Shown here piece by piece: positions 1 through 8,139 of a DNA stretch of 64,000 nt. Positions within the stretch are counted from its first letter, which is position 1. Each line of letters starts with the position of its first letter. The translations under genes and the position numbers were made by a program. The DNA is from JANWXD01 sp035575135 (GTDB lineage: Bacteria > Acidobacteriota > Terriglobia > Bryobacterales > Bryobacteraceae): positions 25,227 to 89,226 of the forward strand of contig DATLYE010000075.1 of NCBI GenBank assembly GCA_035575135.1, in the 5' to 3' direction. Under the pieces are notes generated by a model. It was not told where the DNA came from and did no database searches. It worked only from the letters and a program-made list of their open reading frames with translations.

Positions 1-575
1 CCGGAGGCTTCCGACGGGGCGCAACAACGGGCGCCCGCGCAATCCACGCGGGCGTGAATCAAGCCGGCGTCCTCGAGCCAGGCACGTACGTCCTGGCGGC
101 GAAAGCCAAGCCAGCGGTCGTGCTGCTCGGTGCGGAGAAACTCAAAGTCGTGCTCGTCCAGATCCGTGATGACGAGCGTGCCGCCCGGCTTGAGAATGCG
201 CGCCATCTCGCGAATCGCCGCCGGGGGAGACTCGACGTGGTGGAGATACATGTTGGCAAAGGCGTAATCCACCTCGCCCGTGCCGATGGGTAGCGCAGTG
301 TCGCGACCGAGGCGGCAGTCCAGCGCAGGATGACCGGGAAACTTGGACCGCAGCACCTGCAGCATGGTCGGAGACTGATCCACCGCAATCACACGCAGCC
401 CCCGATCGAGCAGCGCCTCGGTGATGAATCCGGTGCCGGCGCCCAGGTCGGCCGCCAGGCGGCCCGGGACAATCTGCGCCGCCTCGCAGGCTTTCTCGCG
501 CACCGCTTCGGAGAAAAAGCTCGCGCGCATCTGGTCCCACAAGCCGGCGACTTGGTTGAAATAGGTTTCGCTCAT
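1..575 (-). CDS. Class I SAM-dependent methyltransferase (partial, 3' end outside window)
   Basis: The frame opens at an ATG (573-575) behind a strong GGAGGAGG ribosome site and stays open to base 1, so about 191 residues are visible and the C-terminus is missing. The N-terminal third carries motif I of Rossmann methyltransferases (ADLGAGTGFITEALL, near residue 42), followed by the acidic loop IAVDQS and the Methyltransf_11-type stretch ARILKPGGTLVITDLDEHD. The fold binds S-adenosylmethionine in the cytosol; the substrate cannot be told. The ArsM/UbiE-like layout fits a small-molecule methyltransferase. It is the last gene before the tmRNA on this strand. Confidence 0.85.
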   Translation of the reverse strand, partial: MSETYFNQVAGLWDQMRASFFSEAVREKACEAAQIVPGRLAADLGAGTGFITEALLDRGLRVIAVDQSPTMLQVLRSKFPGHPALDCRLGRDTALPIGTGEVDYAFANMYLHHVESPPAAIREMARILKPGGTLVITDLDEHDFEFLRTEQHDRWLGFRRQDVRAWLEDAGLIHARVDCAGARCCAPSEAS

Positions 576-690
576 GCCGTCTGCCCTCCTCCGATGACGC
601 CCCGCTCCCAGAGCGATCCTTTCATCTTATCTCAGGAAAGGCCAAACGACGGAGGGCAACGGAGTCAGTCCGATACCGGACAATCAGGCG

Positions 691-1044
691 TGGTGGAGGC
701 GGCGGGAGTCGAACCCGCGTCCGAGAAGGCCTGCCGTAAAGAGCCTACGTGCGTAGCCGGTTCAGCAAGTTCGGAGCGCCGTCATGGGAGCCGGCAAGCC
801 TGACAGCCTCCTAGTCCGATTGGTTCTGAGCCTCGGGCTCCGGACCGAAGCCCTCAGCCGATCCCGCCAGGCGACGCCGTCCGGCCGGCGTGCGGGCCCA
901 TCCGGCCGGGGCGGCTGCCTAACAATTAGGCAGCGTAAGCAAACTGCGTGTTGGCAGTTATTGGTTTCCGATCGTTTTACGGGAGCTCGGAACCCGGCAC
1001 GCCTCTTTACTTCAGTGCCATCCCGTCGAATCCGTTACGCCCCC
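691..1044 (-). ncRNA. ssrA: tmRNA (transfer-messenger RNA)
   Basis: The 5' end reads GGGGGCGTAACGGATTCGAC and the 3' end GTTCGACTCCCGCCGCCTCCACCA in sense orientation, with CCA encoded at 691-693. The first seven bases pair with the seven before the discriminator base to make the acceptor stem (one G-U pair), and the T-arm GTTCGACTC is intact. Length is about 354 nt, in the usual one-piece tmRNA range. A short reading frame with a stop inside a hairpin lies in the middle. A TAGAAT -10-like box sits at 1057-1062. Rescues stalled ribosomes together with SmpB. The 5' end was set from the pairing and is accurate to a base or two. Confidence 0.96.
926..955 (-). other. tmRNA proteolysis-tag reading frame
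   Basis: Within the tmRNA, the sense strand codes A-N-T-Q-F-A-Y-A-A followed by TAA. With the alanine charged on the tmRNA, the tag would be AANTQFAYAA. The terminal AA is the canonical ClpXP/ClpAP degradation signal. The stop codon sits in a stem made by CTGCCTAA and TTAGGCAG, as is common in tmRNAs. Confidence 0.9.
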
Positions 1045-1086
1045 TTTCCGCCTCCTATTCTACCACCCGCACCTCTGCCGGTGCGC

Positions 1087-1680
1087 TCAGAACTCGCCCT
1101 CGTGCACGTAGGGGTAACTCCACAGGATCACCTGGAGCAGCACGGACTTGATCCAGGCCTGGTGCATCTTGTCCACGGTCTCCGCGTCGTGCCCCTTCTT
1201 GGCCAGGAAGGGTTTGAGTGTAGCCGTGATCGGGTACAGCAGGGCCACCAGGTAGCGGAAGGGGATGTGATCCGGCGTCTGAACACCGTCAGTGCGGTTC
1301 TTCTTGGTCCGGTGATGCCGCAGGCCGATTTCGTATTGATAGTCCAGCCACTTCTGGTCGTATTCGGCTGCGGCCGTGTCCAGGATCCACTGGCCGAATC
1401 GCTTGCGGACCGCCGCCAGATAACCGGCATCCGGCTGGCCGTCGGATGTGCGCTTGAAATAATGCAGCAGGTGGTCGTTGGACCCGACAAAGCCATACCA
1501 CACATCCAATACCGCCTCCACCTGGTCGGCGAGAACTTCCCGCGAGAGACGCAGGTAGCGGACGTCCTCCTCCGTAAACAGCACGGACTTTTTGAGGAGC
1601 TCGAATTCCTCCAGACTCACGGGCGAACGCGGTACCACTTCGGTCCCGTAGGTATAGCCAGCAATGGCAGGTGCACTCAT
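1087..1680 (-). CDS. Protoglobin-family heme protein
   Basis: A 197-aa single-domain protein with the protoglobin signature: a Trp-Tyr pair at 61-62 where the family has its distal B-helix residues, and YQYEIGLRHHRTKKN at about 114-128 holding the proximal heme histidine (His122 or His123). Length matches archaeal and bacterial protoglobins (about 195 aa), and there is no transmitter domain, so this is not a globin-coupled sensor. Protoglobins bind O2, CO and NO. The start codon overlaps the stop of the upstream MarR gene by ATGA, so the two are translationally coupled, which suggests gas- or NO-linked regulation. The physiological ligand is inference. Confidence 0.88.
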   Translation of the reverse strand: MSAPAIAGYTYGTEVVPRSPVSLEEFELLKKSVLFTEEDVRYLRLSREVLADQVEAVLDVWYGFVGSNDHLLHYFKRTSDGQPDAGYLAAVRKRFGQWILDTAAAEYDQKWLDYQYEIGLRHHRTKKNRTDGVQTPDHIPFRYLVALLYPITATLKPFLAKKGHDAETVDKMHQAWIKSVLLQVILWSYPYVHEGEF

Positions 1681-2333
1681 GGTCTTGCCTCCTCAGATCT
1701 CAGAAATGATTGCCAGATCGCTTGCGCCTCAGCGGGAGCCGCGGCCTGGTGATCGGGACAGTCCACACGGAGCTCCCGGTCCCCGAAGGGCGCGTTGACA
1801 AAATCACAGTGGTGCGGGCGGAGCGGATCCGCATAGCGGTGCGGCCGGAAGAAACGGCACGTGACGCACATGCGCGCCACGGCAATGTCGCCGCGCTCCT
1901 GCAGTGCGCGGATCATCTTGATCAGCGCGCGCAGCAGCACCGCCTGCTCGGCGGCATCCAGTTCACGGGCCGCTTCGGCCAGAAAATCCGGCCAGCCGGC
2001 GGCCCGCTCCGCCTCCCTGCGTCCCCGGGCCGTGAGCGAAACCGCCAAGGCGCGCCGGTCCTTCCCCGAACGGGACTTTCGCACCAGTCCTTTGGCCTCG
2101 AGCGCAGCCACCGCATCGCTGGCGGTCGCGGGAGTGATCGCCAGCTCGCCGGCAATCTCCGCCAGCGTTCGGGGCCCGGGCCTCCTTGCGAGCACGACGA
2201 GAATCTGCCCCTGGGTGGGATTCAGACCCCGGCCGCCGGCCTCGCGCCAAGCCCGGCTGCGCAGCGCGATGCTGATCTTGGCCAAGCCCGCCACCAGGCG
2301 CTCGGGGAGAGGCCCCGGATCGAAAGAATTCAT
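1677..2333 (-). CDS. MarR-type winged-helix regulator with C-terminal Cys motif
   Basis: Residues 10-145 follow the MarR fold: TLAEIAGELAITPATASDAV is the recognition helix-turn-helix (about 57-76) and SGKDRRALAVSLTARG the wing (about 89-103). The remaining 70 residues form an extension with cysteines at 156, 159, 176 and 192 (CVTC, HHCDFVNAPFGD, DCPDH), a spacing suited to a metal or Fe-S site. A TAGGAG ribosome site precedes the ATG. It overlaps the protoglobin start by four bases. The extension suggests it could itself sense redox or NO; which metal, if any, cannot be read from sequence. Confidence 0.85.
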   Translation of the reverse strand: MNSFDPGPLPERLVAGLAKISIALRSRAWREAGGRGLNPTQGQILVVLARRPGPRTLAEIAGELAITPATASDAVAALEAKGLVRKSRSGKDRRALAVSLTARGRREAERAAGWPDFLAEAARELDAAEQAVLLRALIKMIRALQERGDIAVARMCVTCRFFRPHRYADPLRPHHCDFVNAPFGDRELRVDCPDHQAAAPAEAQAIWQSFLRSEEARP

Positions 2334-2422
2334 TAAGGACTCCTAAATAAAGTTTACGCCCCTCCGCTCCGGCTGTCAATGCCATTTCCCTGCCCGCGCC
2401 CGCCCGATTACAATCGGAGGAG

Positions 2423-2770
2423 ATGCCTGCCGTGCCTGCCACCACCGTCGCCACGGGAACCGAAACCGGCCGCCGCGAGCGGATGGCGCCGCTTTACAAC
2501 GTCGTGCTGCTCGACGACGACGAGCACACCTACGACTATGTAATCGAGATGCTCCAGAAGCTCTTCTTTTTCTCGGAAGCTGATGCTTTCCGCCATGCCG
2601 TGGAGGTCGACACCACCGGCCGGACCGTCGTGATCACCTGCGAACTAAAAGAGGCCGAATTCGCCCGCGACCAGATCCACGCTTACGGCCCGGACTGGCG
2701 CATGCCGAACTCCAAGGGATCCATGTCCGCCATTCTCGAGCCGGCCACAGGAGATGGGAGCGCCGCCTAA
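2423..2770 (+). CDS. clpS: ClpS-type adaptor of the Clp protease (N-end rule)
   Basis: 115 aa. The core YNVVLLDDDEHTYDYVIEMLQKLF (from residue 25) matches the ClpS fold, with the DDD-H-T-Y region that binds the N-degron and a middle helix that docks on the ClpA/ClpC N domain. The N-terminal 20 residues are a flexible Thr/Ala-rich tail, as in other ClpS proteins. The ATG at 2423 follows GGAGG very closely; an internal ATG at 2483 (MAPLYN) is an alternative start. The partner Clp ATPase is not in this window. Confidence 0.88.
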   Translation: MPAVPATTVATGTETGRRERMAPLYNVVLLDDDEHTYDYVIEMLQKLFFFSEADAFRHAVEVDTTGRTVVITCELKEAEFARDQIHAYGPDWRMPNSKGSMSAILEPATGDGSAA

Positions 2771-2822
2771 GCACGCGGGCGCGCGTTACCGGTAGCCACC
2801 GGCGGGCGTGTGTGCTCCCTCG

Positions 2823-4844
2823 CTACGGATTGAGCTCCAGCGTGACGCCGCGGAGGCAGAATCCGTCCCAGGGCTTGACGCCCGAAAAGACCAGATACAT
2901 CGTCTGGCCGCGGGGCTGGATCCATTTTGAGGGCAGGCGGTAGCTGTGCGTTCCCTCCAAACCCCAGCCCTGGGTGTGGAACGCGGTCGTCCAAGGACCC
3001 CAGGGCTCGGGCGCGTCGTAGATTCCCCATCCGCCTTGGTGGTTGTAACCCAAGGCCATGAGGTAGCGCCTCGAGCCGGGATGGAACACGACGTCAACGC
3101 GCCCGCAGTGGTTCCGATATGTGAACACCGGGCCGCGGGCGGCGATGTCCCGAGTCCATACCGGCCGGCCGGAAGCGTCCAGGCGGACGAAAAACTCCCA
3201 GGCGGAGCGCTCACGCAAGCGGTCCTTGGGGGCACGGGCGAGGACAAGGTGATTGGAAGGCTCGTAGGCGCTCGCTCCGTCCTGCGAGTAGGTGTAGACG
3301 AATTCGTCGCGCGCATCCTGGTAGTTCTTGCCGAAGTTCAGGAACGCCGGTGAGCCGAAACTGACTTCGAACTTGAATCCCCACTGCCAACTGCGGCCGC
3401 GGTCTTCCGACCATGCCAACTGGGCGTTGTCCGTGTTCCGCACCCACATGTAAAGGACGCCGTCCACCATCACGAGGCCGCTCGCTTTGGGGCCGGCCCT
3501 GCCGTCTCCGGTGCGCTCGCCCGTGGGGGAGCGGACGTTGACGGCGCGGAAGGACTCCGGAGGCCCGATAATTTGCGCGAAACCCAGGCTTAACTTTTTC
3601 TCGACGCGCGGCTCGAAACCCCAACCGTCGCCATAGGCAGTAAATTGCGTATCGTCGTCCATCCAGGTGATCGGCCAGTTGTCGGAGTCAATCGCCTGGC
3701 ATACGATCGCCGATTCGGGCGCAAAGGTGATCTTGCGGATCACGGGGCTGGGCGGGTAAGGAGGAGGCACGTCGAGCACTGCCATCAGCGGCTGGAACAG
3801 GTGCTGGTAGGCGGCGCGCCAGAAGCCGGCCGGTCCGGCGGGCTCCTCGAGCGCCGCGCCATAGCGGACCGCGACCAGCTCCAGGCTGGGCACAACCAGC
3901 AGGATCTGGTGGCCCGCACCGGCGCCGGCGAACGCATCCCGCGGGACCGCAGGCCAGACGCCGTCCGCATTCGTCCACCAGCAGAGGCCCGACGCCGGAT
4001 TGGGGTCGCCGCCACTCCGATCCGGCAGCGGTGTACCCGCGGGGGTCACCATTTTCTCAACCCAGGCCCGCGGGAAGATCTGCCGGCCGTTCCAGGAGCC
4101 CCGCTGGAGCATGAGCCGGCCCACAGCGGCGGTGGCCCGGGCGGTGAACGAGGCCCCACCCCAGTTAGCGTAGAGCTGCAAGCCGTCCACCTCATAGGCA
4201 CGGCCGTATCCGACAGACCACTCCTCGTCCGGCACGCCGAGCGGTCTCATGACACGCTCCCGGAGTAAGGTTCGGATGTCCTGCTCCGGCGCGCCCTTCA
4301 AACTGGCCGTGACTGCGTAGGCCAGCGCAGCCATGCCCGGATTGCTGTAGGCGTAACGCGTGCCGGGCGCGAACAGCACCGGCGCGCGGTTGATGGCGAT
4401 CGAAAACGGATCCGGCTCGCGGCGCCAGAATGCGCCCTTCCAGCCGGGCAGCTCCATGTGCGGTCGGCCGTCCTGCTCGGCGTCCTCGATGCCGGAGGAG
4501 TGCGTGGCAAGCTGACGGATTGTGATCCTGGACTTCAACGGATCGTTGCGCCACGCCGGGATGAACTTTGCCGCCGGATCATCGAGGCTTATACGCCCGT
4601 CGCTCAGCGCGGCCAGCAGCGACGTGCCGCCGACCAGCGCCTTGGCCAGCGAGGCCGTGCCGTGGCGCCGGTCCGGTCCGCTGCCGGCGGCGTACCATTC
4701 GTAGACGACCTCGCCTCCCCGCAGGAGCAGCAGCGCGCGCGTCCTCCGCGCCGCCAGCGCGTCCTTGAGCGCATCCAGTTCCGAGGGCTGCGCCGTGAAA
4801 CCAGCGGCCAGCAGCCCCGCCGCAAGCAAAACGCGGATGTCCAT
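2823..4844 (-). CDS. Serine hydrolase (class C beta-lactamase-like) fused to DUF4185-like domain
   Basis: 673 aa from the ATG at 4842-4844, chosen because it opens a signal peptide (MDIRVLLAAGLLAAGFTA) and has GGAG upstream; an in-frame ATG 10 codons earlier is less likely. Residues 20-350 are a beta-lactamase/penicillin-binding-protein-like domain with the nucleophile motif S65-L-A-K68 and YSN at about 165. Residues 370-670 resemble DUF4185-type beta-propeller domains, with WSEDRGRSWQW, DGASAYEP and HCGRVDVVFHPGSRRYL. Likely periplasmic or secreted, perhaps acting on cell-wall, ester or carbohydrate substrates. The fusion is unusual; the substrate is unknown. Confidence 0.8.
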   Translation of the reverse strand: MDIRVLLAAGLLAAGFTAQPSELDALKDALAARRTRALLLLRGGEVVYEWYAAGSGPDRRHGTASLAKALVGGTSLLAALSDGRISLDDPAAKFIPAWRNDPLKSRITIRQLATHSSGIEDAEQDGRPHMELPGWKGAFWRREPDPFSIAINRAPVLFAPGTRYAYSNPGMAALAYAVTASLKGAPEQDIRTLLRERVMRPLGVPDEEWSVGYGRAYEVDGLQLYANWGGASFTARATAAVGRLMLQRGSWNGRQIFPRAWVEKMVTPAGTPLPDRSGGDPNPASGLCWWTNADGVWPAVPRDAFAGAGAGHQILLVVPSLELVAVRYGAALEEPAGPAGFWRAAYQHLFQPLMAVLDVPPPYPPSPVIRKITFAPESAIVCQAIDSDNWPITWMDDDTQFTAYGDGWGFEPRVEKKLSLGFAQIIGPPESFRAVNVRSPTGERTGDGRAGPKASGLVMVDGVLYMWVRNTDNAQLAWSEDRGRSWQWGFKFEVSFGSPAFLNFGKNYQDARDEFVYTYSQDGASAYEPSNHLVLARAPKDRLRERSAWEFFVRLDASGRPVWTRDIAARGPVFTYRNHCGRVDVVFHPGSRRYLMALGYNHQGGWGIYDAPEPWGPWTTAFHTQGWGLEGTHSYRLPSKWIQPRGQTMYLVFSGVKPWDGFCLRGVTLELNP

Positions 4845-4956
4845 TCCGGACTCCGACACCGGACAAGTATACACGCCTCCGCGTTGTCAACCAGCCGGCC
4901 GGCGCTTCGGGTCGGCCTGCAAGACCCTCGCGGGCGGCTTGCCAGTCGAACGCTTT

Positions 4957-6084
4957 CTAGCGCTGCTCCAGGGGAATCCAGGGACGGCCGTCCGGCTCTC
5001 CTTTGTATTCGGCCCGTGGCCGGATCAGCCGGTTGTTGCGGTACTGCTCGAGCACGTGCGCCGTCCAGCCCGACATGCGGCTTACGGCAAAGATCGGCGT
5101 GTAGAGATCAATGGGAATGCCGAGTGAGTAATACGTCGAGGCGGAGTAGAAATCCACGTTAGCGTTGAGGCCCTTGGCGGCCTTCATGTACTGCTCAATC
5201 TCTTTCGAGATGCGGTACAGCTCCAGGTGTCCGGTGCGGCGCCCGAGCTCCTCCGACAGCGCCCGCAGATGCGTGGCCCGCGGATCTTCGGTGCGGTACA
5301 CCCTGTGGCCGAAGCCGGGGATCTTGAGCTTGTTGGCCAGTTTCTGCTTGACCATCTCGAGAGCCTTCTCGGGCGAGCCGGCTTCGAGCAGCATACGGAT
5401 GACGTCCTGGTTGGCGCCGCCGTGCAGGGGACCTTTGAGCGCGCCGATGGCGCCGGTCACGGCCGAATAGATATCGGAGAGCGTGGCGGCGATGACCCGT
5501 GCGGCAAAGGTCGAGGCGTTGAATTCATGATCCGCATGCAGGATCAGCGCCAGATCAAAGGCCCGCTCCATCACGTCGTCCGGCCTGCGCCCGGTGAGCG
5601 TGTAGAGGAAGTTGGCGGCAAAACTCAGGGTGGGATCGCCCTCGACGGGCTCCTTGCCGTTGCGCAGCCGGTCGAAGGTGGTGACGATGGTGGCCGTCTG
5701 GGCGACCAGCTTCTCCGCCTTGCGCTGGTTGGCTTCCGGCGAGCTGTCCCCGGCCAGGGGATCGTAGTGCGCCAGCATGGAAACGGCCGTGCGCAGCACA
5801 TCCATGGGAACCCCGTGCGGCACGCTGCGCAGGTACTCGACCACCGGGGCCGGCAGGGCGCGGTGGGCGGCCAAAGACGCTTTCAGTTCCCGGAGCTCCG
5901 AGAGGTTGGGCAGCCGCCCGTGCCAGAGCAGATACGCCACTTCCTCGAAGGTGGCGTTTTCGGCGAGCGTGTGGATGTTGTAGCCGCGGTAGCTCAAAAT
6001 GCCGGCTTCGCCGTCGATGTAACAGATCTCCGAGTCGGCGGCGACGACGCCCTCTAGACCTGCGCCGGTGGTGGTCACGGCCAT
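4957..6084 (-). CDS. gltA: Citrate synthase (short, Gram-positive/archaeal-like type)
   Basis: 375 aa, the length of the short dimeric citrate synthase/2-methylcitrate synthase class. The three catalytic residues are in place: His221 in GPLHGGAN, His260 in PGFGHRVY and Asp311 in NVDFYSAS. It condenses oxaloacetate with acetyl-CoA at entry to the TCA cycle; a 2-methylcitrate role cannot be excluded from sequence, and no prp genes are adjacent. Neighbouring genes are unrelated, so it is probably monocistronic. Confidence 0.93.
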   Translation of the reverse strand: MAVTTTGAGLEGVVAADSEICYIDGEAGILSYRGYNIHTLAENATFEEVAYLLWHGRLPNLSELRELKASLAAHRALPAPVVEYLRSVPHGVPMDVLRTAVSMLAHYDPLAGDSSPEANQRKAEKLVAQTATIVTTFDRLRNGKEPVEGDPTLSFAANFLYTLTGRRPDDVMERAFDLALILHADHEFNASTFAARVIAATLSDIYSAVTGAIGALKGPLHGGANQDVIRMLLEAGSPEKALEMVKQKLANKLKIPGFGHRVYRTEDPRATHLRALSEELGRRTGHLELYRISKEIEQYMKAAKGLNANVDFYSASTYYSLGIPIDLYTPIFAVSRMSGWTAHVLEQYRNNRLIRPRAEYKGEPDGRPWIPLEQR

Positions 6085-6244
6085 GAATTCCTCTGCTCCC
6101 TGTTTTGTCTCGGAACGGCTCCCTGGGCCTGCCGGAGACCTTCATTGTAGAGAACGCCCGCCACTGCGCGCAAGCACCGCGGACTTGCATTTGGTGCGTG
6201 GAATGAGGCAAGCTGTATGGTTTTCCGTGAGCGCGGGCGACCGC

Positions 6245-7201
6245 ATGCGCATTCGGGTTCTCTACCACGACCACTGCTTCGACGGAGCGGCCTCGGCCGC
6301 TTTGTTCAGCCGTTTCCTCGAAGGAACCTTCTATCCGCAGGCCGAGTTCCTGTTCACCGGACTCGCCCACAAAGCCACGCAGATCTTCGAAGACCACCTC
6401 TTTGACGGCGACGAAAATGCGATCGTAGATTTCAAGTACGCGCCGCATCCGCGCCTCACCTGGTGGTTCGATCACCACCAGAGCGCCTTTCTGGCGCCGG
6501 AAGACGAGGAACATTTCCGCCAGGACCGGAGCGGGAAGAAAATGTACGATCCCAGTTTCCCCTCCTGCACGCGCTTCATCGCGACAGCCACCCGGGCCAA
6601 ATGGGGCTTTGAGGCTCCTGATCTGGCCGAGCTGGTGCAGTGGGCCGATATTATTGACGGGGCCCAGTACCCGGACGCCCGCAGCGCCGTCGAACTCCGC
6701 GAACCGGCCACCCAACTCACGCTCGTGATCGAGAGCGCCAAGCGCCCGGGAATCGTCGAGCGCATCATCCGCTGGATGCGCCATCTGCCTCTTGCCGAGA
6801 TCATGGCGCAGCCGGAGATCCGGGAGCTGTACGCGCCGCTCTACGAACAACACATGCAATCCATTGAGATCATCCGGCGGCGGGCCGTGCAGAAAGACGG
6901 CGTGGTCTTTTTCGATCTCGTCGAAGACGGTCTGGACAGCTACAACAAATTCATCCCCTACTATCTGTTTCCCACCGCCATCTACACCGTCTCGGTAAGC
7001 ACCTCCAGTTTCCGGACGAAGGTCTCCGTAGGTTCCAACCCCTGGGCGCCGGAGACGCCGCGGCACAACCTCGCCAGTTTGTGCGAGCGCTACGGCGGAG
7101 GCGGCCACGCACGCGTAGGTGCCATCAGCTTCGACCTTGACGCCGTGGAGGCGGCCCGCCGCGCGGCCGCCGAAATTGTCGAGGTCCTCCGCCGCAACTG
7201 A
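6245..7201 (+). CDS. DHH-family phosphoesterase
   Basis: 318 aa from ATG 6245 (in-frame GTG 6227 and ATG 6203 are possible alternatives; none has a strong ribosome site). Motif I is HDHCFDGAASAALF near the N-terminus, the DHH motif is WWFDHHQSAF at about 75, and the C-terminal DHHA1-type motif is GGGGHARVGAISF. These bind two metal ions and hydrolyse phosphodiester or phosphoanhydride bonds in nanoRNA, c-di-NMP or polyphosphate-like substrates. The domain order is that of the NrnA-like group, but the sequence lacks clear subgroup marks, so the substrate is left open. Confidence 0.82.
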   Translation: MRIRVLYHDHCFDGAASAALFSRFLEGTFYPQAEFLFTGLAHKATQIFEDHLFDGDENAIVDFKYAPHPRLTWWFDHHQSAFLAPEDEEHFRQDRSGKKMYDPSFPSCTRFIATATRAKWGFEAPDLAELVQWADIIDGAQYPDARSAVELREPATQLTLVIESAKRPGIVERIIRWMRHLPLAEIMAQPEIRELYAPLYEQHMQSIEIIRRRAVQKDGVVFFDLVEDGLDSYNKFIPYYLFPTAIYTVSVSTSSFRTKVSVGSNPWAPETPRHNLASLCERYGGGGHARVGAISFDLDAVEAARRAAAEIVEVLRRN

Positions 7202-7244
7202 CGCCGGGCCGCCGCCGTGTTGTATTCTGGCGGCAGGAGGGTGC

Positions 7245-7886
7245 GTGGACACTCCGGAACCGATCCCGGCCGCCGTGTCGGCCGCGCCGCCGGACGAAGA
7301 AGCGCTGGTGGCACGGGCGCAGGCCGGAGACGCCCAAGCCTTCGCGGAACTGGTTGAGCGCTACGAGCGCAAGATCTTTCGTCTGGCCCGGCACATCACC
7401 GGCAATGACGAGGATGCCGAGGATGTGCTCCAGGAGACCTTCCTGAAGGCCTACGAAAACCTGCCCGGGTTTCAGGGACAGTCGAAATTCTACACCTGGC
7501 TGGTGCGCATCGCGGTGAACGAGGCCCTGATGAAGCTGCGCCGGCGCAAGACCGCAAAGGTGGTCTCCCTCGATGAGACCATAGACACCGGCGAAGAGAC
7601 CATGGCGCGGGAAATTGCCGTCTGGGAGGACAACCCGGAGGAGCAGTACTCGCGGGAGGAGTTGCGCCGGATCCTCGAGGAGGCGATCGAAAGCCTCGCA
7701 CCCCTCTACCGCACCGTGTTTGTGCTCCGTGACGTGGACGAGCTCTCCACTGAGGAGACGGCGGAAGCGCTGGGCATCTCGGTTCCGGCGGTCAAAAGCC
7801 GGTTGCTGAGGGCACGACTGCAACTGCGGGACAAGCTGACGCGCTTCTTCAAGCGCAAGCAGGAGGATCTGTTTGCTTACCTGTAA
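7245..7886 (+). CDS. ECF-type RNA polymerase sigma factor
   Basis: 213 aa starting at GTG 7245, preceded by AGGAGG at 7235-7240. Region 2 is at 25-95 (AFAELVERYERKIFRLARHITGNDEDAEDVLQETF in two halves, followed by the GQSKFYTWLVRIAVNEALMKLRR promoter-melting segment); region 4 is at 150-205 (LAPLYRTVFVLRDVDELSTEETAEALGISVPAVKSRLLRARLQLR, also split). RpoE/SigW-like. The 3' end overlaps the start of the anti-sigma gene by 14 bases, a standard coupled sigma/anti-sigma layout. The signal it answers is not visible. Confidence 0.93.
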   Translation: MDTPEPIPAAVSAAPPDEEALVARAQAGDAQAFAELVERYERKIFRLARHITGNDEDAEDVLQETFLKAYENLPGFQGQSKFYTWLVRIAVNEALMKLRRRKTAKVVSLDETIDTGEETMAREIAVWEDNPEEQYSREELRRILEEAIESLAPLYRTVFVLRDVDELSTEETAEALGISVPAVKSRLLRARLQLRDKLTRFFKRKQEDLFAYL

Positions 7887-8118
7887 GCAGTTTCTGGACG
7901 AGCTGGCGGATTATCTGGACGGCGGGATCGCCGAGGAGCTGCGCCGGGAACTGGACGGGCACCTGGCCGAATGCCCGAACTGCTGGGTCATCGTGGACAC
8001 CACCAAGAAGACGCTCCGGATTTACAAGGGAATGGAAGCGAAGCCGCTGTCGCCGGAGCTCCACGAGCGACTGATGAAAGCCTTGCAGCAGAAAATGGCC
8101 CGGCGCCCGGGCTCGTAG
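7873..8118 (+). CDS. Soluble zinc-binding anti-sigma factor (zf-HC2 type)
   Basis: 81 aa beginning at TTG 7873; the start is set by AGGAGG at 7861-7866 with six bases between. It carries the ZAS-type pattern: Cys4 in LTCKQFLDELADYLDG, then HLAECPNC (His-x3-Cys-x2-Cys) at about 30-37. There is no membrane segment, so it would act in the cytosol, releasing the sigma factor when the zinc site is oxidised or displaced. It begins inside the end of the sigma gene. The partner assignment is from position; the zinc-site call is from the residues. Confidence 0.87.
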   Translation: MLTCKQFLDELADYLDGGIAEELRRELDGHLAECPNCWVIVDTTKKTLRIYKGMEAKPLSPELHERLMKALQQKMARRPGS

Positions 8119-8139
8119 GCGCCCCGCTCAGGCGCGGCT

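Noticed and set aside
5555..7252. Long minus-strand frame across the citrate synthase start and DHH gene
   Set aside because: It runs antisense to the DHH gene and out of frame with citrate synthase; composition is Gly/Arg/His-rich and no domain fits.
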